45,211 nt of DNA from Paenibacillus puerhi (GTDB lineage: Bacteria; Bacillota; Bacilli; Paenibacillales; NBRC-103111): the NCBI RefSeq assembly GCF_009846885.1, contig NZ_WUWM01000043.1, forward strand, positions 1 through 45,211, written 5' to 3'. A program made the translations under genes and the position numbers. This document shows positions 24,306 through 33,420 of this stretch, piece by piece. The first letter of the stretch is position 1; every line of letters begins with the position of its first letter. Under the pieces are notes generated by a model. That model was not told the origin of the DNA and did no database searches. It saw only the letters and a program-made list of their open reading frames with translations.

Positions 24306-24412
24306 TCCGAGCGGCGCAGCGTAGTTCATCGATGTTCTTTTTCTTGCATGATCCATTTTTCCATAAGAGTATGATAGAAGTAGAGAGGAAAGATGGAGAG
24401 GATGCGAGGTTG

Positions 24413-25195
24413 ATGCAAACAAGGTTTGATGTGAGCTACGCCATGACGATGTCCGAGACAAGAGTTCTTGATCTCTGGCTGCCTGAGGACACCCAAAGGA
24501 ATGGGGCGGCGATCCTGTTCATTCACGGAGGAGCCTGGATCAAGGGGAACAAGAAACAGTTTCAAGAGGTGGCTGAGTGGTTCTGCCAACGGGGGTTTGT
24601 GTGTGCTTCCATGAAATACCGGTTCAGCGACCAGTATAACTACCCGGCCGCGGTAGAGGATGCCAGGCTCGCGATGCAATTTCTGCGCAGCCAAGCGTCT
24701 GATCTTGGATTTGATCCGGAGCGGCTCGCAGCGGTCGGCTCCTCGGCCGGGGGTTATCTGGCTGCGATGCTGGCCTTGATCGGGCTCGAGGATGAGCTGG
24801 GCCATACCGAGGAACTGCAATCACGGCATACGCAGCCCAATGCAGTGGCGTTGTACTGTCCGGTCACGACTCTTCATGGAGGCCAGGACTTTGTTCGTGA
24901 CTTTATGGGCGTATCGGAGGCCGAGGCGCCGGAGCTTTATCGCGAGGCGTCGCCGGTGGATCGTATCCAAGGCGGGGAGCCGCCATTCCTGATCGTACAG
25001 GGCGATGCGGATACTCTGACGCCGCTGGAGGAAGCGGTCGTGTTCACCCGGAAGCTTCAGGCTGCAGGCTCGCACGCCGAGCTGACGATATTGCCCGGTG
25101 TCGGACACGGCTTCGGCTACGGGATCGGTACAGAAGCGCAGAAGGCGGCTTGCGAGGCGATCTTGGCTTTCTTCGAATCGACGCTGGTGCGCTAG
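24413..25195 (+). CDS. Alpha/beta hydrolase, BD-FAE/lipase-like
   Basis: A 260-residue serine hydrolase from ATG 24413, with GGAGAGGA about 11 bases upstream; ATG 24371 and 24332 are in frame but lack a ribosome binding site. Motifs: oxyanion HGGAW (LFIHGGAWIKG), nucleophile elbow GSSAGGYL, acid in VQGDADTLTP and His in GVGHGFGYG. No signal peptide. It follows the AAA+ gene by about 107 bases, possibly from its own promoter (TATGAT at 24370). Acts on esters of unknown identity; the HGGAW type includes carbohydrate and lipid esterases. Confidence 0.88.
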   Translation: MQTRFDVSYAMTMSETRVLDLWLPEDTQRNGAAILFIHGGAWIKGNKKQFQEVAEWFCQRGFVCASMKYRFSDQYNYPAAVEDARLAMQFLRSQASDLGFDPERLAAVGSSAGGYLAAMLALIGLEDELGHTEELQSRHTQPNAVALYCPVTTLHGGQDFVRDFMGVSEAEAPELYREASPVDRIQGGEPPFLIVQGDADTLTPLEEAVVFTRKLQAAGSHAELTILPGVGHGFGYGIGTEAQKAACEAILAFFESTLVR

Positions 25196-25212
25196 CTAAG
25201 AAATAAGCTGCA

Positions 25213-25260
25213 AAAAAAGGAGTGACGGACCTGTGAATCGAAGGTCCGCACTCCTTTTTC
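25213..25260. terminator. Bidirectional terminator between hydrolase and trxB
   Basis: A long stem (AAAGGAGTG then GGACCT, pairing with AGGTCC then CACTCCTTT), preceded by seven A and followed by five T, suiting both converging genes. Confidence 0.88.
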
Positions 25261-25294
25261 AATAGCTTTCCGCGCTGCCTGTTCTTCCGGCTGC

Positions 25295-26242
25295 TTACAG
25301 GCTGACGCTCCACTCATGCACCATATGTCCGTCGAGGAATTTCTCGGCCTCGAGCGCGGCCATGCAGCCGCTACCGGCTGCGGTAATCGCTTGGCGGTAC
25401 TTGCTGTCCTGCACGTCCCCGCAGGCGAACACGCCTTCGATATTGGTCTGCGCGGTACCCGGCTGAACCAAGATGTAGCCGACGTCGTCGGTCCGGATCT
25501 GGCCGTTCAGGAAGCCGGTATTCGGCTTGTGGCCGATGGCCACGAAGATGCCGTCGGTTTCGATCACTTCCTCGGCCCCGGTCTCGTTGTTGCGCACCTT
25601 CAGGCCGGTTACGCCTCTATCGCCGGAGATGACCTCAAGCGGGGTCCGATTCAGATTCCATTTGATCTTCTCGTTTTCTCTGGCACGGTCCTGCATGATC
25701 TTGGAGGCGCGCAGCTCATTGCGCCGATTGACGATGGTGACTTCGGAAGCGAAGCGGGTCAGGAAGTTCGCTTCCTCCATGGCCGAGTCGCCGCCGCCGA
25801 CTACAATAATTTTTTTGCCGCGGAAGAAGAACCCGTCACAGGTCGCGCATGTGCTGACGCCCCGCCCGATGCTTTCCTTCTCGTTCGCAATGCCGAGCAG
25901 CTTAGCTGAAGCGCCTGTCGAAATAATAAGGCTGTCGGCGATCAGCTCGCCCATGCCCTCTACGTTCAGCTTGAACGGACGCTGGGACAGATCCGCGCTG
26001 TTCACCCAGCCGGTTTTGAATTCGGCGCCGAACCGCTCCGCCTGCTTGCGCATATTGGCCATCAGCTCAGGGCCCAGGATGCCTTCGGGGAAGCCGGGGA
26101 AGTTCTCCACCTCCGTAGTGGTGGTCAGCTGGCCGCCGGGCTCGGGTCCTTCGATAACGAGGGGGTTCAGGCCCGCGCGCGCCAGGTAAATAGCCGTCGT
26201 CAATCCGGCCGGACCGGTGCCGATGATGATCGATTTATACAT
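25295..26242 (-). CDS. trxB: Thioredoxin reductase
   Basis: A 315-residue flavoenzyme passing electrons from NADPH to thioredoxin. FAD-binding GTGPAG is at 8-13, the redox-active CATC at 132-135 (GVSTCATCDGFFF), the NADPH fold at about 147-157 (VVGGGDSAMEE) and the C-terminal FAD motif in GVFACGDVQDSKYRQ. Length and order are normal for bacterial low-Mr TrxB. GGAGG stands about 9 bases before the ATG. It may be an extra copy, since this is not the usual trxB neighbourhood (hprK-lgt), but other copies cannot be seen. Confidence 0.93.
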   Translation of the reverse strand: MYKSIIIGTGPAGLTTAIYLARAGLNPLVIEGPEPGGQLTTTTEVENFPGFPEGILGPELMANMRKQAERFGAEFKTGWVNSADLSQRPFKLNVEGMGELIADSLIISTGASAKLLGIANEKESIGRGVSTCATCDGFFFRGKKIIVVGGGDSAMEEANFLTRFASEVTIVNRRNELRASKIMQDRARENEKIKWNLNRTPLEVISGDRGVTGLKVRNNETGAEEVIETDGIFVAIGHKPNTGFLNGQIRTDDVGYILVQPGTAQTNIEGVFACGDVQDSKYRQAITAAGSGCMAALEAEKFLDGHMVHEWSVSL

Positions 26243-26287
26243 ATAAATTTCCTCCGCTTCCTAAGTTATGTAGAGCTTATGTTCTTC

Positions 26288-26316
26288 AGTATACCATTCT
26301 CCTATTTCTCGGTCAT
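26288..26316 (-). promoter_or_regulatory. Probable trxB promoter
   Basis: On the minus strand TATACT (-10) and ATGACC (-35, 4 of 6) are separated by 17 bases, about 45 bases upstream of the trxB start. The remaining bases to 26516 include a TATAGT that may serve the plus-strand isomerase gene. Confidence 0.5.
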
Positions 26317-26516
26317 GAGTGCTGCATGAGAATTTGATGAAGATCGGATGAAGAAGGGAAGGTGTGCGGACGGATTGCGTAAAAAATGTTAAACGTCTTC
26401 GAAAGATCGGTCAACATCCTTGCCGGTAAAGTTGCTATAGTAAGAAAAAAGCGACGGTCAGGCGCATGCTGGGAAGGTGATGGCAGCCCTTCGACCGCTC
26501 AAGGAGGCCTCTCTTC

Positions 26517-27377
26517 ATGAAATTCGCGGCATTCAGCGGTGTATTCATCGATTACAGTATACAGGAAGCGCTTCGGATGACCCGGCAGCTCGGTCTGGAC
26601 GGGCTGGAAATCGCAGCTCGCGAGCCCCATCTGTCGGCGACGATGAGCGCGCAGCGCGTCAAGGAAATTCGCTCCGTTGCCGACGGCTACGGACTTGAGC
26701 TTCCCGCGATCGCCGGCTACATGGGCGGCTTCTCCACGGGCAGCGATAAGGAATGCGAGCAGGCGTACGAGGAATTCTGCCGCTTCCTGCCGATCGCGGG
26801 AGAGCTGGGGGCTTCGATGCTGCGGGTAGGCGCAGGCGGTCCGAATGCCTTCCTGGCTAAGGACTATCACTACGCCAAAGCGGCCTACTGGTTAAGTCGT
26901 TGTGCCGAGGAGGCGGCCAAGCAGCAGGTTCGCGTCATTCTGGAGATTCATAACATTTCGCTGGTCGAGACGGCAGAGGACAGTCTCCGGCTGGCGGAGC
27001 TGATCGGCCAGCCGAATCTCGGCTTCATTCATGATGCGGGCAATATGTATATCACGGATACCGATTACGGGCGGGACTCTGTGCTGGCGCTTGGCAAGCA
27101 TCTCTTCCACGTTCATGTGAAGGACGAGAAGCGCGTAGACAAAGCCGGAGCGCCGGGCACGTTCGTCAACCGGACGAAGCATGGCGAGGAGAGCTTCCTT
27201 CAGTGCCGGATGGGCGAAGGAGGGGCCGATCATGGACCGTTGTTCGAGGCTCTGCATGAGATCGGCTATAACGAATGGATCACGCTGGAGTGCAATGCCC
27301 CGTTCCCGGCTTATGAGCGTTTGGAGCATGATTTCCGCTTCGTGAAGGACCTGATCGCCTCCACGAAGGCCAATTAA
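26517..27377 (+). CDS. Sugar phosphate isomerase/epimerase (xylose-isomerase-like TIM barrel)
   Basis: A 286-residue AP-endonuclease-2-type TIM-barrel protein. Metal-ligand motifs are in the family order: VILEIHNISL (Glu), LGFIHDAGNMYI (Asp/His), HVHVKDEKR (His) and ITLECNAPFPAYERL (Glu). AAGGAGG is about 9 bases before the ATG. With the AraC gene at 27473 and the dehydrogenase gene at 28461 it makes a set typical of inositol- or keto-sugar breakdown; the substrate is not known. Confidence 0.87.
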   Translation: MKFAAFSGVFIDYSIQEALRMTRQLGLDGLEIAAREPHLSATMSAQRVKEIRSVADGYGLELPAIAGYMGGFSTGSDKECEQAYEEFCRFLPIAGELGASMLRVGAGGPNAFLAKDYHYAKAAYWLSRCAEEAAKQQVRVILEIHNISLVETAEDSLRLAELIGQPNLGFIHDAGNMYITDTDYGRDSVLALGKHLFHVHVKDEKRVDKAGAPGTFVNRTKHGEESFLQCRMGEGGADHGPLFEALHEIGYNEWITLECNAPFPAYERLEHDFRFVKDLIASTKAN

Positions 27378-27472
27378 GTCATATTCGTGTATAAACCGTA
27401 AAAAAAGTCGATTGTCTCCCGCCCTTCCTTCTATTATCGTTAAGCCATATCCTATGGGCAGGAGGCAATGGC

Positions 27473-28357
27473 ATGGGCATTCTTTTGTTTCACAGCAAGG
27501 ACAACCTGAAGGAGGAATTCCCTTTCAGCCTTGTCCGTCATCATTCCCGGGAACTCAAGCAGCCGCTGCATACGCATGATTATATCCAGATTGCCTATGT
27601 GCTGCGCGGGACATGCAACCATCAGTTCCGCAACAAATCGCTGACGGTCGGCCGAGGCGACCTGTTTATCATCTCGCCTGGCGTGGAGCATAGTCTGAAC
27701 TCTATCGAGGACAAGGAGTTCGAGCTGATCCTGCTCGATTTCCTGCCGCTTCTTGTGCATGAGCAGGTGGCGGCGTTCTCCGAGTCGCTCTGGCGGTATG
27801 TGCAGCATGCCGAGCCGTCGGAAGCGCTGCAGCCTTGGCTGCATATCGGCAAGAGCAAGCAGCCGCTGGTTGAGCAGTTGATCCAGGATATTCAGGACGA
27901 AATCGACCGCAGAGAGCCGGGCTACGAATTTTCGATCCGGATTAACTTGATCAAGCTGCTCATCCTGATCGACCGCGAATACCGGCGCACGCTCCGGCGT
28001 CCTGCTGTGCGGACGGCGCTTGGCGAGGCGGAGGAAAGTCCGATTCAGGATGTGGTCCGGTATATTTACGACAATTACAGTCAGGATATTCCACTGGAAC
28101 AGGGGGCGCATATCGCGAGGATGGCGCCGGCTTATTTCTGCTCCATGTTCAAGAAGGAAACCGGTCAGACGTTCGTCGATTTTCTGCATGAGGTACGGAT
28201 CGAGCGCGCGAAGGAGCTGATTCGCCGGGATACGCATACGGTGACTCAGATCTGCTTCCAGGTCGGCTTCCATCACCTCAGCCACTTCATCCGCACGTTC
28301 AAGAAGCGCACGGGCTTGACGCCGACGGAGTACAAGAAAGCTTTCGGAAACAACTGA
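27473..28357 (+). CDS. AraC family regulator with cupin sensor
   Basis: A 294-residue regulator. The N-terminal cupin (residues 20-90) has HTHDYIQIAYVLRG and GDLFIISPGVEHSL; the C-terminal 100 residues carry the two helix-turn-helix motifs (GAHIARMAPAYFCSMFKKE and VTQICFQVGFHHLSHFIRTF), ending KRTGLTPTEYKKAF. AGGAGG precedes the ATG. It sits between the isomerase and dehydrogenase genes it probably controls. Confidence 0.92.
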   Translation: MGILLFHSKDNLKEEFPFSLVRHHSRELKQPLHTHDYIQIAYVLRGTCNHQFRNKSLTVGRGDLFIISPGVEHSLNSIEDKEFELILLDFLPLLVHEQVAAFSESLWRYVQHAEPSEALQPWLHIGKSKQPLVEQLIQDIQDEIDRREPGYEFSIRINLIKLLILIDREYRRTLRRPAVRTALGEAEESPIQDVVRYIYDNYSQDIPLEQGAHIARMAPAYFCSMFKKETGQTFVDFLHEVRIERAKELIRRDTHTVTQICFQVGFHHLSHFIRTFKKRTGLTPTEYKKAFGNN

Positions 28358-28399
28358 AAATAAAGCAACTGGCCGATGAAAATAGCGCAAGAAGACGAA

Positions 28400-28440
28400 T
28401 GCCGTTACAGGGTATAGTACCCGTAACGGCATTTATTTTG
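28400..28440 (+). terminator. Rho-independent terminator after the AraC gene
   Basis: GCCGTTACAGGGTA (28401-28414) pairs with TACCCGTAACGGC (28418-28430), with one bulged A and a TAG loop, then ATTTATTTT. It sits just before the dehydrogenase gene, which therefore needs another promoter or readthrough. Confidence 0.8.
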
Positions 28441-28460
28441 GGGAAAGAGGGTCGAATGGA

Positions 28461-29543
28461 ATGGAAGAGAAGCGCATTGTAAAGCTGGGCATTATCGGTC
28501 AAGGACGGAGCGGACGGGATATTCATGGCCAGCTGCTGGCGCAGATGACGGAGCATTACCGGATCGTGGCCATCGCCGATTCCATCCCTGAGCGTCAGGA
28601 GCTGGCCAAGCAGGAGTACGGCTGCAACGTCTATAGCGGGTGGAAAGAGATGGTGGAGCAGGAGGAGCTGGATCTGGTAGTCAACGCGTCGCCCAGCCAT
28701 CTTCACTTCGAGATTACGCTGGAGCTGCTGAACCGGGGCGTGAACGTTCTGTGCGAGAAGCCGCTGGCCAAAACCCCGGAGGAGGTCGACGAGCTGATCG
28801 CCGCTTCGCAGAAATCGGGAGCGGTGCTCGCGGTATTCCAGAACTCCCGCTTCCAGCCGGCTTTCATGCAGATCCGCAAGGTTATCGAATCCGGCGTGCT
28901 CGGCCGCATCGTACAGATCGATTTCACCAACAACAACTTTGCCCGCCGATGGGACTGGCAAACGCTGCAGTCGAATAACGGCGGCAACCTGATGAACACA
29001 GGCCCGCATCCCGTCGACCAGGCGCTGCAATTTTTCGGGAACGACGCAATGCCGGAGATCACATGTATCATGGACCGCGCGAACACGTTCGGCGATGCGG
29101 AGGATTATGTAAAGCTGCTCATGCGCGGACCGGGACGTCCGACGATCGATCTGGAGATTTCCTCCTGCAGCGCCTATCCTCGCGATACGTTTATCGTGCA
29201 AGGGACACGCGGGGGACTTCATGGCAGCATGCAGAAGCTGGAGTGGAAGTATTTCAAAGAAGAGGAAGCACCGAGGCAGCAGCTGGTCACCCAGCCGCTC
29301 GTCACTGCCGAGGGCAGGCCCGCTTACTGCTCCGAGACGCTGAACTGGCACACCGGCGAATGGACGATGGACCTGCCGGGGGGGCGCAACCTGATGGATT
29401 ACATGACGGAGCAGCTGTACCTTATGCTCCATCGGCATCTGGTGAACGGCGCTCCGCTCGAGGTTACCCCGCAGCAGGTGCGTCAGCAGATGATGGTGAT
29501 GGAGGAATGCCGCAGGCAGAATCCTCAGGTTTATGAGGCTTAA
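28461..29543 (+). CDS. Gfo/Idh/MocA family dehydrogenase
   Basis: A 360-residue NAD(P)-dependent oxidoreductase. Rossmann start LGIIGQGRSGRDIHG, catalytic EKP motif with K100 (VLCEKPLAK), and active-site segment NGGNLMNTGPHPVDQALQFFG. Distinct from the copy at 20179 in length and sequence, so not a recent duplicate. It completes the isomerase-AraC-dehydrogenase sugar cluster. Confidence 0.88.
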   Translation: MEEKRIVKLGIIGQGRSGRDIHGQLLAQMTEHYRIVAIADSIPERQELAKQEYGCNVYSGWKEMVEQEELDLVVNASPSHLHFEITLELLNRGVNVLCEKPLAKTPEEVDELIAASQKSGAVLAVFQNSRFQPAFMQIRKVIESGVLGRIVQIDFTNNNFARRWDWQTLQSNNGGNLMNTGPHPVDQALQFFGNDAMPEITCIMDRANTFGDAEDYVKLLMRGPGRPTIDLEISSCSAYPRDTFIVQGTRGGLHGSMQKLEWKYFKEEEAPRQQLVTQPLVTAEGRPAYCSETLNWHTGEWTMDLPGGRNLMDYMTEQLYLMLHRHLVNGAPLEVTPQQVRQQMMVMEECRRQNPQVYEA

Positions 29544-29555
29544 ATGAAACGAGAA

Positions 29556-29603
29556 TCAAGCAGTCCAGACCCGGATTACTCGGGGAGGGCTGCTTGTTTT
29601 TTT
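29556..29603 (+). terminator. Rho-independent terminator after the dehydrogenase
   Basis: Stem AAGCAGTCC (29558-29566) with GGGCTGCTT (29587-29595), one G-T pair, with inner pairing CCG/CGG, then GTTTTTTT. It marks the end of the GC-rich part of the window. Confidence 0.85.
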
Positions 29604-29864
29604 GTGTCGGACAGCGGGAAGGCCGGGCTTCTCCATTTCCATTTCATAGGTTCGGCATCGGTCGCAATTCTAAAAAAATCTTAATAAATATCAATTTTTC
29701 ATTATTTTACCTAAATAACTAGTGTGTTTGTCTATGTATCGACCTATAATGTAGCTTGTTGGATATGTTTAGTAATAACAAATACAACTGTTAACAAAAA
29801 TGCAGAATATGCAGTCGCCTTGTGAAAGAATAATATTATACATAAGAATAGGAGCGAGTGGGGC
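29604..29864. other. AT-rich leader of the secreted-protein island
   Basis: No gene seen. The base composition changes to AT-rich near 29660. A perfect -10 box TATAAT lies at 29745-29750 with no good -35 at the right distance. It is the likely promoter region of the island's first transcript. Confidence 0.5.
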
Positions 29865-30082
29865 ATGAGAAAGACTAACCAAACGGTTCTTCCCGCATGT
29901 TTACTTCTACTGATACTACGCTTGGCTATAACAACATGACCTATGCGGAAACGGAAGACAGGAAGCCGTTGTATACATTTAACAAAGGTTTTCACTCCAC
30001 ACCATCGCAGGCCAAGAATAGTAGGACGGAAGAAAGTATTCAGGAAATCAACATGAAGTATACAGGCGGTGACAAACGATGA
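29865..30082 (+). pseudogene. Small secreted protein gene, frame-disrupted
   Basis: AGGAG precedes ATG 29865, which encodes a signal peptide (MRKTNQTVLPACLLLLILRL) and stops at 29939. The following sequence continues in another frame (TYAETEDRKPLYTFNKGFHS) to TGA 30080-30082, overlapping the ATG of the next gene as ATGA. Joining the frames near 29915-29940 gives a protein of about 72 residues with a natural signal-peptidase site (TYA before ETEDRK). Function unknown. Either a damaged gene or a base error; the overlap with the next gene supports it having been real. Confidence 0.5.
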
Positions 30083-33000
30083 GGGCTTATCGACAATGGA
30101 TTGCTGTGGTCGTAACAGTCATTCTAGCCATGTCCTTTAGCAATGATCACTCCTCCGCTTCAGCTGAAGAACAAGCATACAAGCTAAAGCCTAAATATCT
30201 GATAAACAACTTTAATTTTGATATGATGGCCGCGACCGTCACGGAAGATGAGCATAATTTTGAAACTATCGGTCATTTTCGGACGAGCAAGGATTTTGAC
30301 GTTATGTATTGGGAGGCGGAAGATGTTCATAGTCATCCGGAGCTCAAATACCCAACAGATCCGGATTATACGAATATCGTACTGGAATATGAGTACGAGA
30401 TTAGTGGGGATGCCGTGTCTATGGACCAAACTCCCGCGCCCACGCTCACAGTCGTCACAACTGAAGACCGAGCCTACTATGTTCGCTTATGGAACTATGT
30501 GGTAAACCGTCCACAGGAGATTTGGGAGCAGGCTATGAGCGAGGAGCTTGAAGTAGACTATGCCTTTCCCGTTGGCCGAGCTGCCGGCACTGCCACTGGC
30601 AGCAGGGGGCAAATAAAAATAGATTTTAACAACTTATATGCAGGGTGGGAGCCGTTCATACAGGAGGAGCTTGATGGCGAGGGAACTGTCTGGACGCCTA
30701 ATCCCGAATGGGTCAAAGTTCCTGTTAATCAGATTAAACGGCTGGAGTGGGCTTTTGTTCCGCAAGAGTACGATTATGACGAGGAAGAGACCATTTATTT
30801 CACAGAGTCCAAGCCGTTTAAGGTGAGATTTGAAAATTGGCATGTATCTGGTAATACTTTCTTAATAAACGAGAAACCTGTTGCTCCGGTAGGTAAGGTC
30901 AGGATCAGCGATGGTTACGATGACTCGTATAATTTAACCCCCGAGCGCATTGTCAGTGACTATAGCAGACTGGGCTTCGGAGGAATTGTAGATTTTTATG
31001 TGGGGGCGTCCCATTACTATGATAAGCGCTACAACGGGCAGGATGGTATGGAGCTCATTCAGGAACATCCGTTCAACCAAGCTTTTGCAAGCTGGTATGG
31101 CAGCTATGTAAAGTTATTGGCTGAGCGTAATACCCAGGTGGTTGCTTCTATATCTATGGAGAGTGTAGACGCTCCCGCGTCCTGGTGGCAGAGGACTTGG
31201 GATGGCATGGCCGCAGAGACACTCTGGTCGCCAACACCGAAGCTATTGAGTTTTGCGAATGCCGAAGTAAAGGCCTTTTATCAAAAATATGTACTGGGCT
31301 TGGCGGAAATTCATGAAAAGCATCAACAAGTACCAATCATACAACTCGGAGAGCCGTGGTGGTGGTATATGGACAGTCTGCCGGGGAGTCCGCCGACCTT
31401 CTACGACCAGGCCACCAGGAACATGTACGAGCAGCAATTCGGCCATCCTATGCACGAGTTCCATTCGGTCTATGATTCCAAGTCGGGTCATGAATCGATG
31501 TTGAATTGGTTAAGTGCGCAGAATGGGAATTTCTCACTTATGCTGCGGGACACGTTGAAGGGAGCCTATCCTACAGGTCAGTTTACCGTTCTATTATTTA
31601 TACCCACTGTAGTGGATCCAGAGTTAGCCCCACCGATGATGGGTATTGTGAATTTACCTATCGAACAATGGAAATATCCCAATCTAGATTTTTTTATGAT
31701 CGAGGACTATGACTATATTATTGCCAATAACATGGAGAAGCATCGGCAAGCCTTGACCGTTGCTCAGCGTAGATTAAATTACCCTCCGGGCAGTATTCAT
31801 TACCTTGCAGGAGCGGACTCCACTAATAATGACTCCATCTGGAAAAATATCGATCAAGCCATTAGTGACGGCATCAGTATGAACTTTGCGGAAGTTTACT
31901 TATGGGCCTATCCTCAGGTAAAGCAGCGTGGCTGGAAGCAACCCACTATCATCAAATCCAGCTTGCCACCCGGCTTGCAAAAAGAAGCGGCACAAGTCAG
32001 TCTCAGCTCCGAACAGGCGGATTCCATCATTTATACGATAGATGGCAGAGAACCATCCCTGACCTGGGGCCAGCTGTATGACGGGACGCCTATCCCGATA
32101 ACAAAGGACACTCGCGTCAGGGCTGCAGCTGTGAAGGGTGGAGAGGTCAGCGCTCCGGTTTATTTCGATTACCTGCTTGATCGCACGCACTATAAATATG
32201 ATCATTCCAACAGACTGCAATGGCAGACCTTCTTTCAGGATGATCAGAAATACCGGCTATCCTATACCTATGATACCAATGGCAACGAAATGAAAAGCAC
32301 TGCTAATAAAATTTATAACATGTGGGGCGATCAGAATATTATTCCGGTTATGTCGGACAACATCTCGCCCGACGGAATGGCTAGTGCTAGCAGTTATTTT
32401 GGCGACAACTACGCACCCTATAAAGCGTTTGATCACTTGGATCTGGAACAGTCCTGGGTAACCAATGGTGTCGTAGAAGGATGGATCGCTTTTAAATTTC
32501 CATCGCCCAAGCAGGTTATTTCCTACAAAATACTGCCTCGGAACGAGATCACCGCCATCAGTGCCTCCCCTAAGTCTTGGACCTTCGAAGGGTTTGACGG
32601 CACTCGCTGGAACGTACTATCTGCCGAAACGAATGTGACGGACTGGAAGCTCAGGGACTTCAAAACATTTAATGTCCAGACCGCGGGCAGCTATTCGGAA
32701 TACAGGATTAACATCACGCAAAATAACGGATATTGGTATACCAGCATAGGTGAAGTCGAAATGACGGAAGGTGACGAGATCGGAACGATCGAGCATAACA
32801 TTATTCCTGCGATGAACAGCAACGAAAGCGTTTATGGTACAGCGAGCGCGAGCAGCGAATTTGGTCCGAGCTATGCCGCCTATAAAGCATTCGATCATTT
32901 CGATTCCGAGCAAAGTTGGATTACTAACGGCTCCATACAAGGCTGGTTGTCCTATCAATTCCCTCTGCCCAAGCTGGTACGCTCCTACAAGATAACGCCT

Positions 33001-33234
33001 AGATATGACTCGTCTACGTTAGCCTCTGCTCCCAGAAGCTGGACTCTCGAAGGGTTCAATGGCACTAACTGGCGCGTTCTGTCTACGGAGACGGATGTAA
33101 GCAACTGGCAGGTTAGCGAGCCGAGAACGTTTACGGTACAAAGTCCGGGCATTTTCAGCAAATATCGTCTGAACATTATCGATAATAACGGGCATTGGTG
33201 GACGAGTATCGGGGAACTGGAGATGATGCAGTGA
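30079..33234 (+). CDS. Large secreted protein: TIM-barrel-like, CHB_HEX, YD repeats, two discoidin domains
   Basis: A 1051-residue exported protein, not matched to a single family. Signal peptide 1-30 (ending SSASA). Residues 35-285 are beta-rich. Residues 290-630 look like a glycoside-hydrolase TIM barrel: E425 in IIQLGEPWWWY and E542 in FFMIEDYDYI stand where clan A acid and nucleophile would be. Residues 637-697 fit a chitobiase/hexosaminidase C-terminal-type domain (SIIYTIDGREPSLTW). Residues 702-740 hold two YD repeats (YKYDHSNRL, YTYDTNGNEMKS). Two F5/8 type C (discoidin) domains fill 753-895 and 906-1051 (ASASSYFGDNYAPYKAFDH and ASASSEFGPSYAAYKAFDH). Probably a carbohydrate-binding or cleaving surface protein; it leads the RHS operon. 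Confidence 0.75.
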   Translation: MRAYRQWIAVVVTVILAMSFSNDHSSASAEEQAYKLKPKYLINNFNFDMMAATVTEDEHNFETIGHFRTSKDFDVMYWEAEDVHSHPELKYPTDPDYTNIVLEYEYEISGDAVSMDQTPAPTLTVVTTEDRAYYVRLWNYVVNRPQEIWEQAMSEELEVDYAFPVGRAAGTATGSRGQIKIDFNNLYAGWEPFIQEELDGEGTVWTPNPEWVKVPVNQIKRLEWAFVPQEYDYDEEETIYFTESKPFKVRFENWHVSGNTFLINEKPVAPVGKVRISDGYDDSYNLTPERIVSDYSRLGFGGIVDFYVGASHYYDKRYNGQDGMELIQEHPFNQAFASWYGSYVKLLAERNTQVVASISMESVDAPASWWQRTWDGMAAETLWSPTPKLLSFANAEVKAFYQKYVLGLAEIHEKHQQVPIIQLGEPWWWYMDSLPGSPPTFYDQATRNMYEQQFGHPMHEFHSVYDSKSGHESMLNWLSAQNGNFSLMLRDTLKGAYPTGQFTVLLFIPTVVDPELAPPMMGIVNLPIEQWKYPNLDFFMIEDYDYIIANNMEKHRQALTVAQRRLNYPPGSIHYLAGADSTNNDSIWKNIDQAISDGISMNFAEVYLWAYPQVKQRGWKQPTIIKSSLPPGLQKEAAQVSLSSEQADSIIYTIDGREPSLTWGQLYDGTPIPITKDTRVRAAAVKGGEVSAPVYFDYLLDRTHYKYDHSNRLQWQTFFQDDQKYRLSYTYDTNGNEMKSTANKIYNMWGDQNIIPVMSDNISPDGMASASSYFGDNYAPYKAFDHLDLEQSWVTNGVVEGWIAFKFPSPKQVISYKILPRNEITAISASPKSWTFEGFDGTRWNVLSAETNVTDWKLRDFKTFNVQTAGSYSEYRINITQNNGYWYTSIGEVEMTEGDEIGTIEHNIIPAMNSNESVYGTASASSEFGPSYAAYKAFDHFDSEQSWITNGSIQGWLSYQFPLPKLVRSYKITPRYDSSTLASAPRSWTLEGFNGTNWRVLSTETDVSNWQVSEPRTFTVQSPGIFSKYRLNIIDNNGHWWTSIGELEMMQ

Positions 33235-33420
33235 GCTGGATTCAAAGATTACGAAAAATTAATGAAGCAACATCCACTGTAATTGTTACGCCTTTAGCAT
33301 ACGAATTTCGAAGAGAAGTCGGAAGCGATTGTGAAAACAGTTGCAAATTGAGTAACTGGTTAGAGTTGAAAAAACAGGTGAGAAAAAGTATCACTACCAA
33401 TCCAGTCGAGGAGATGGGCC

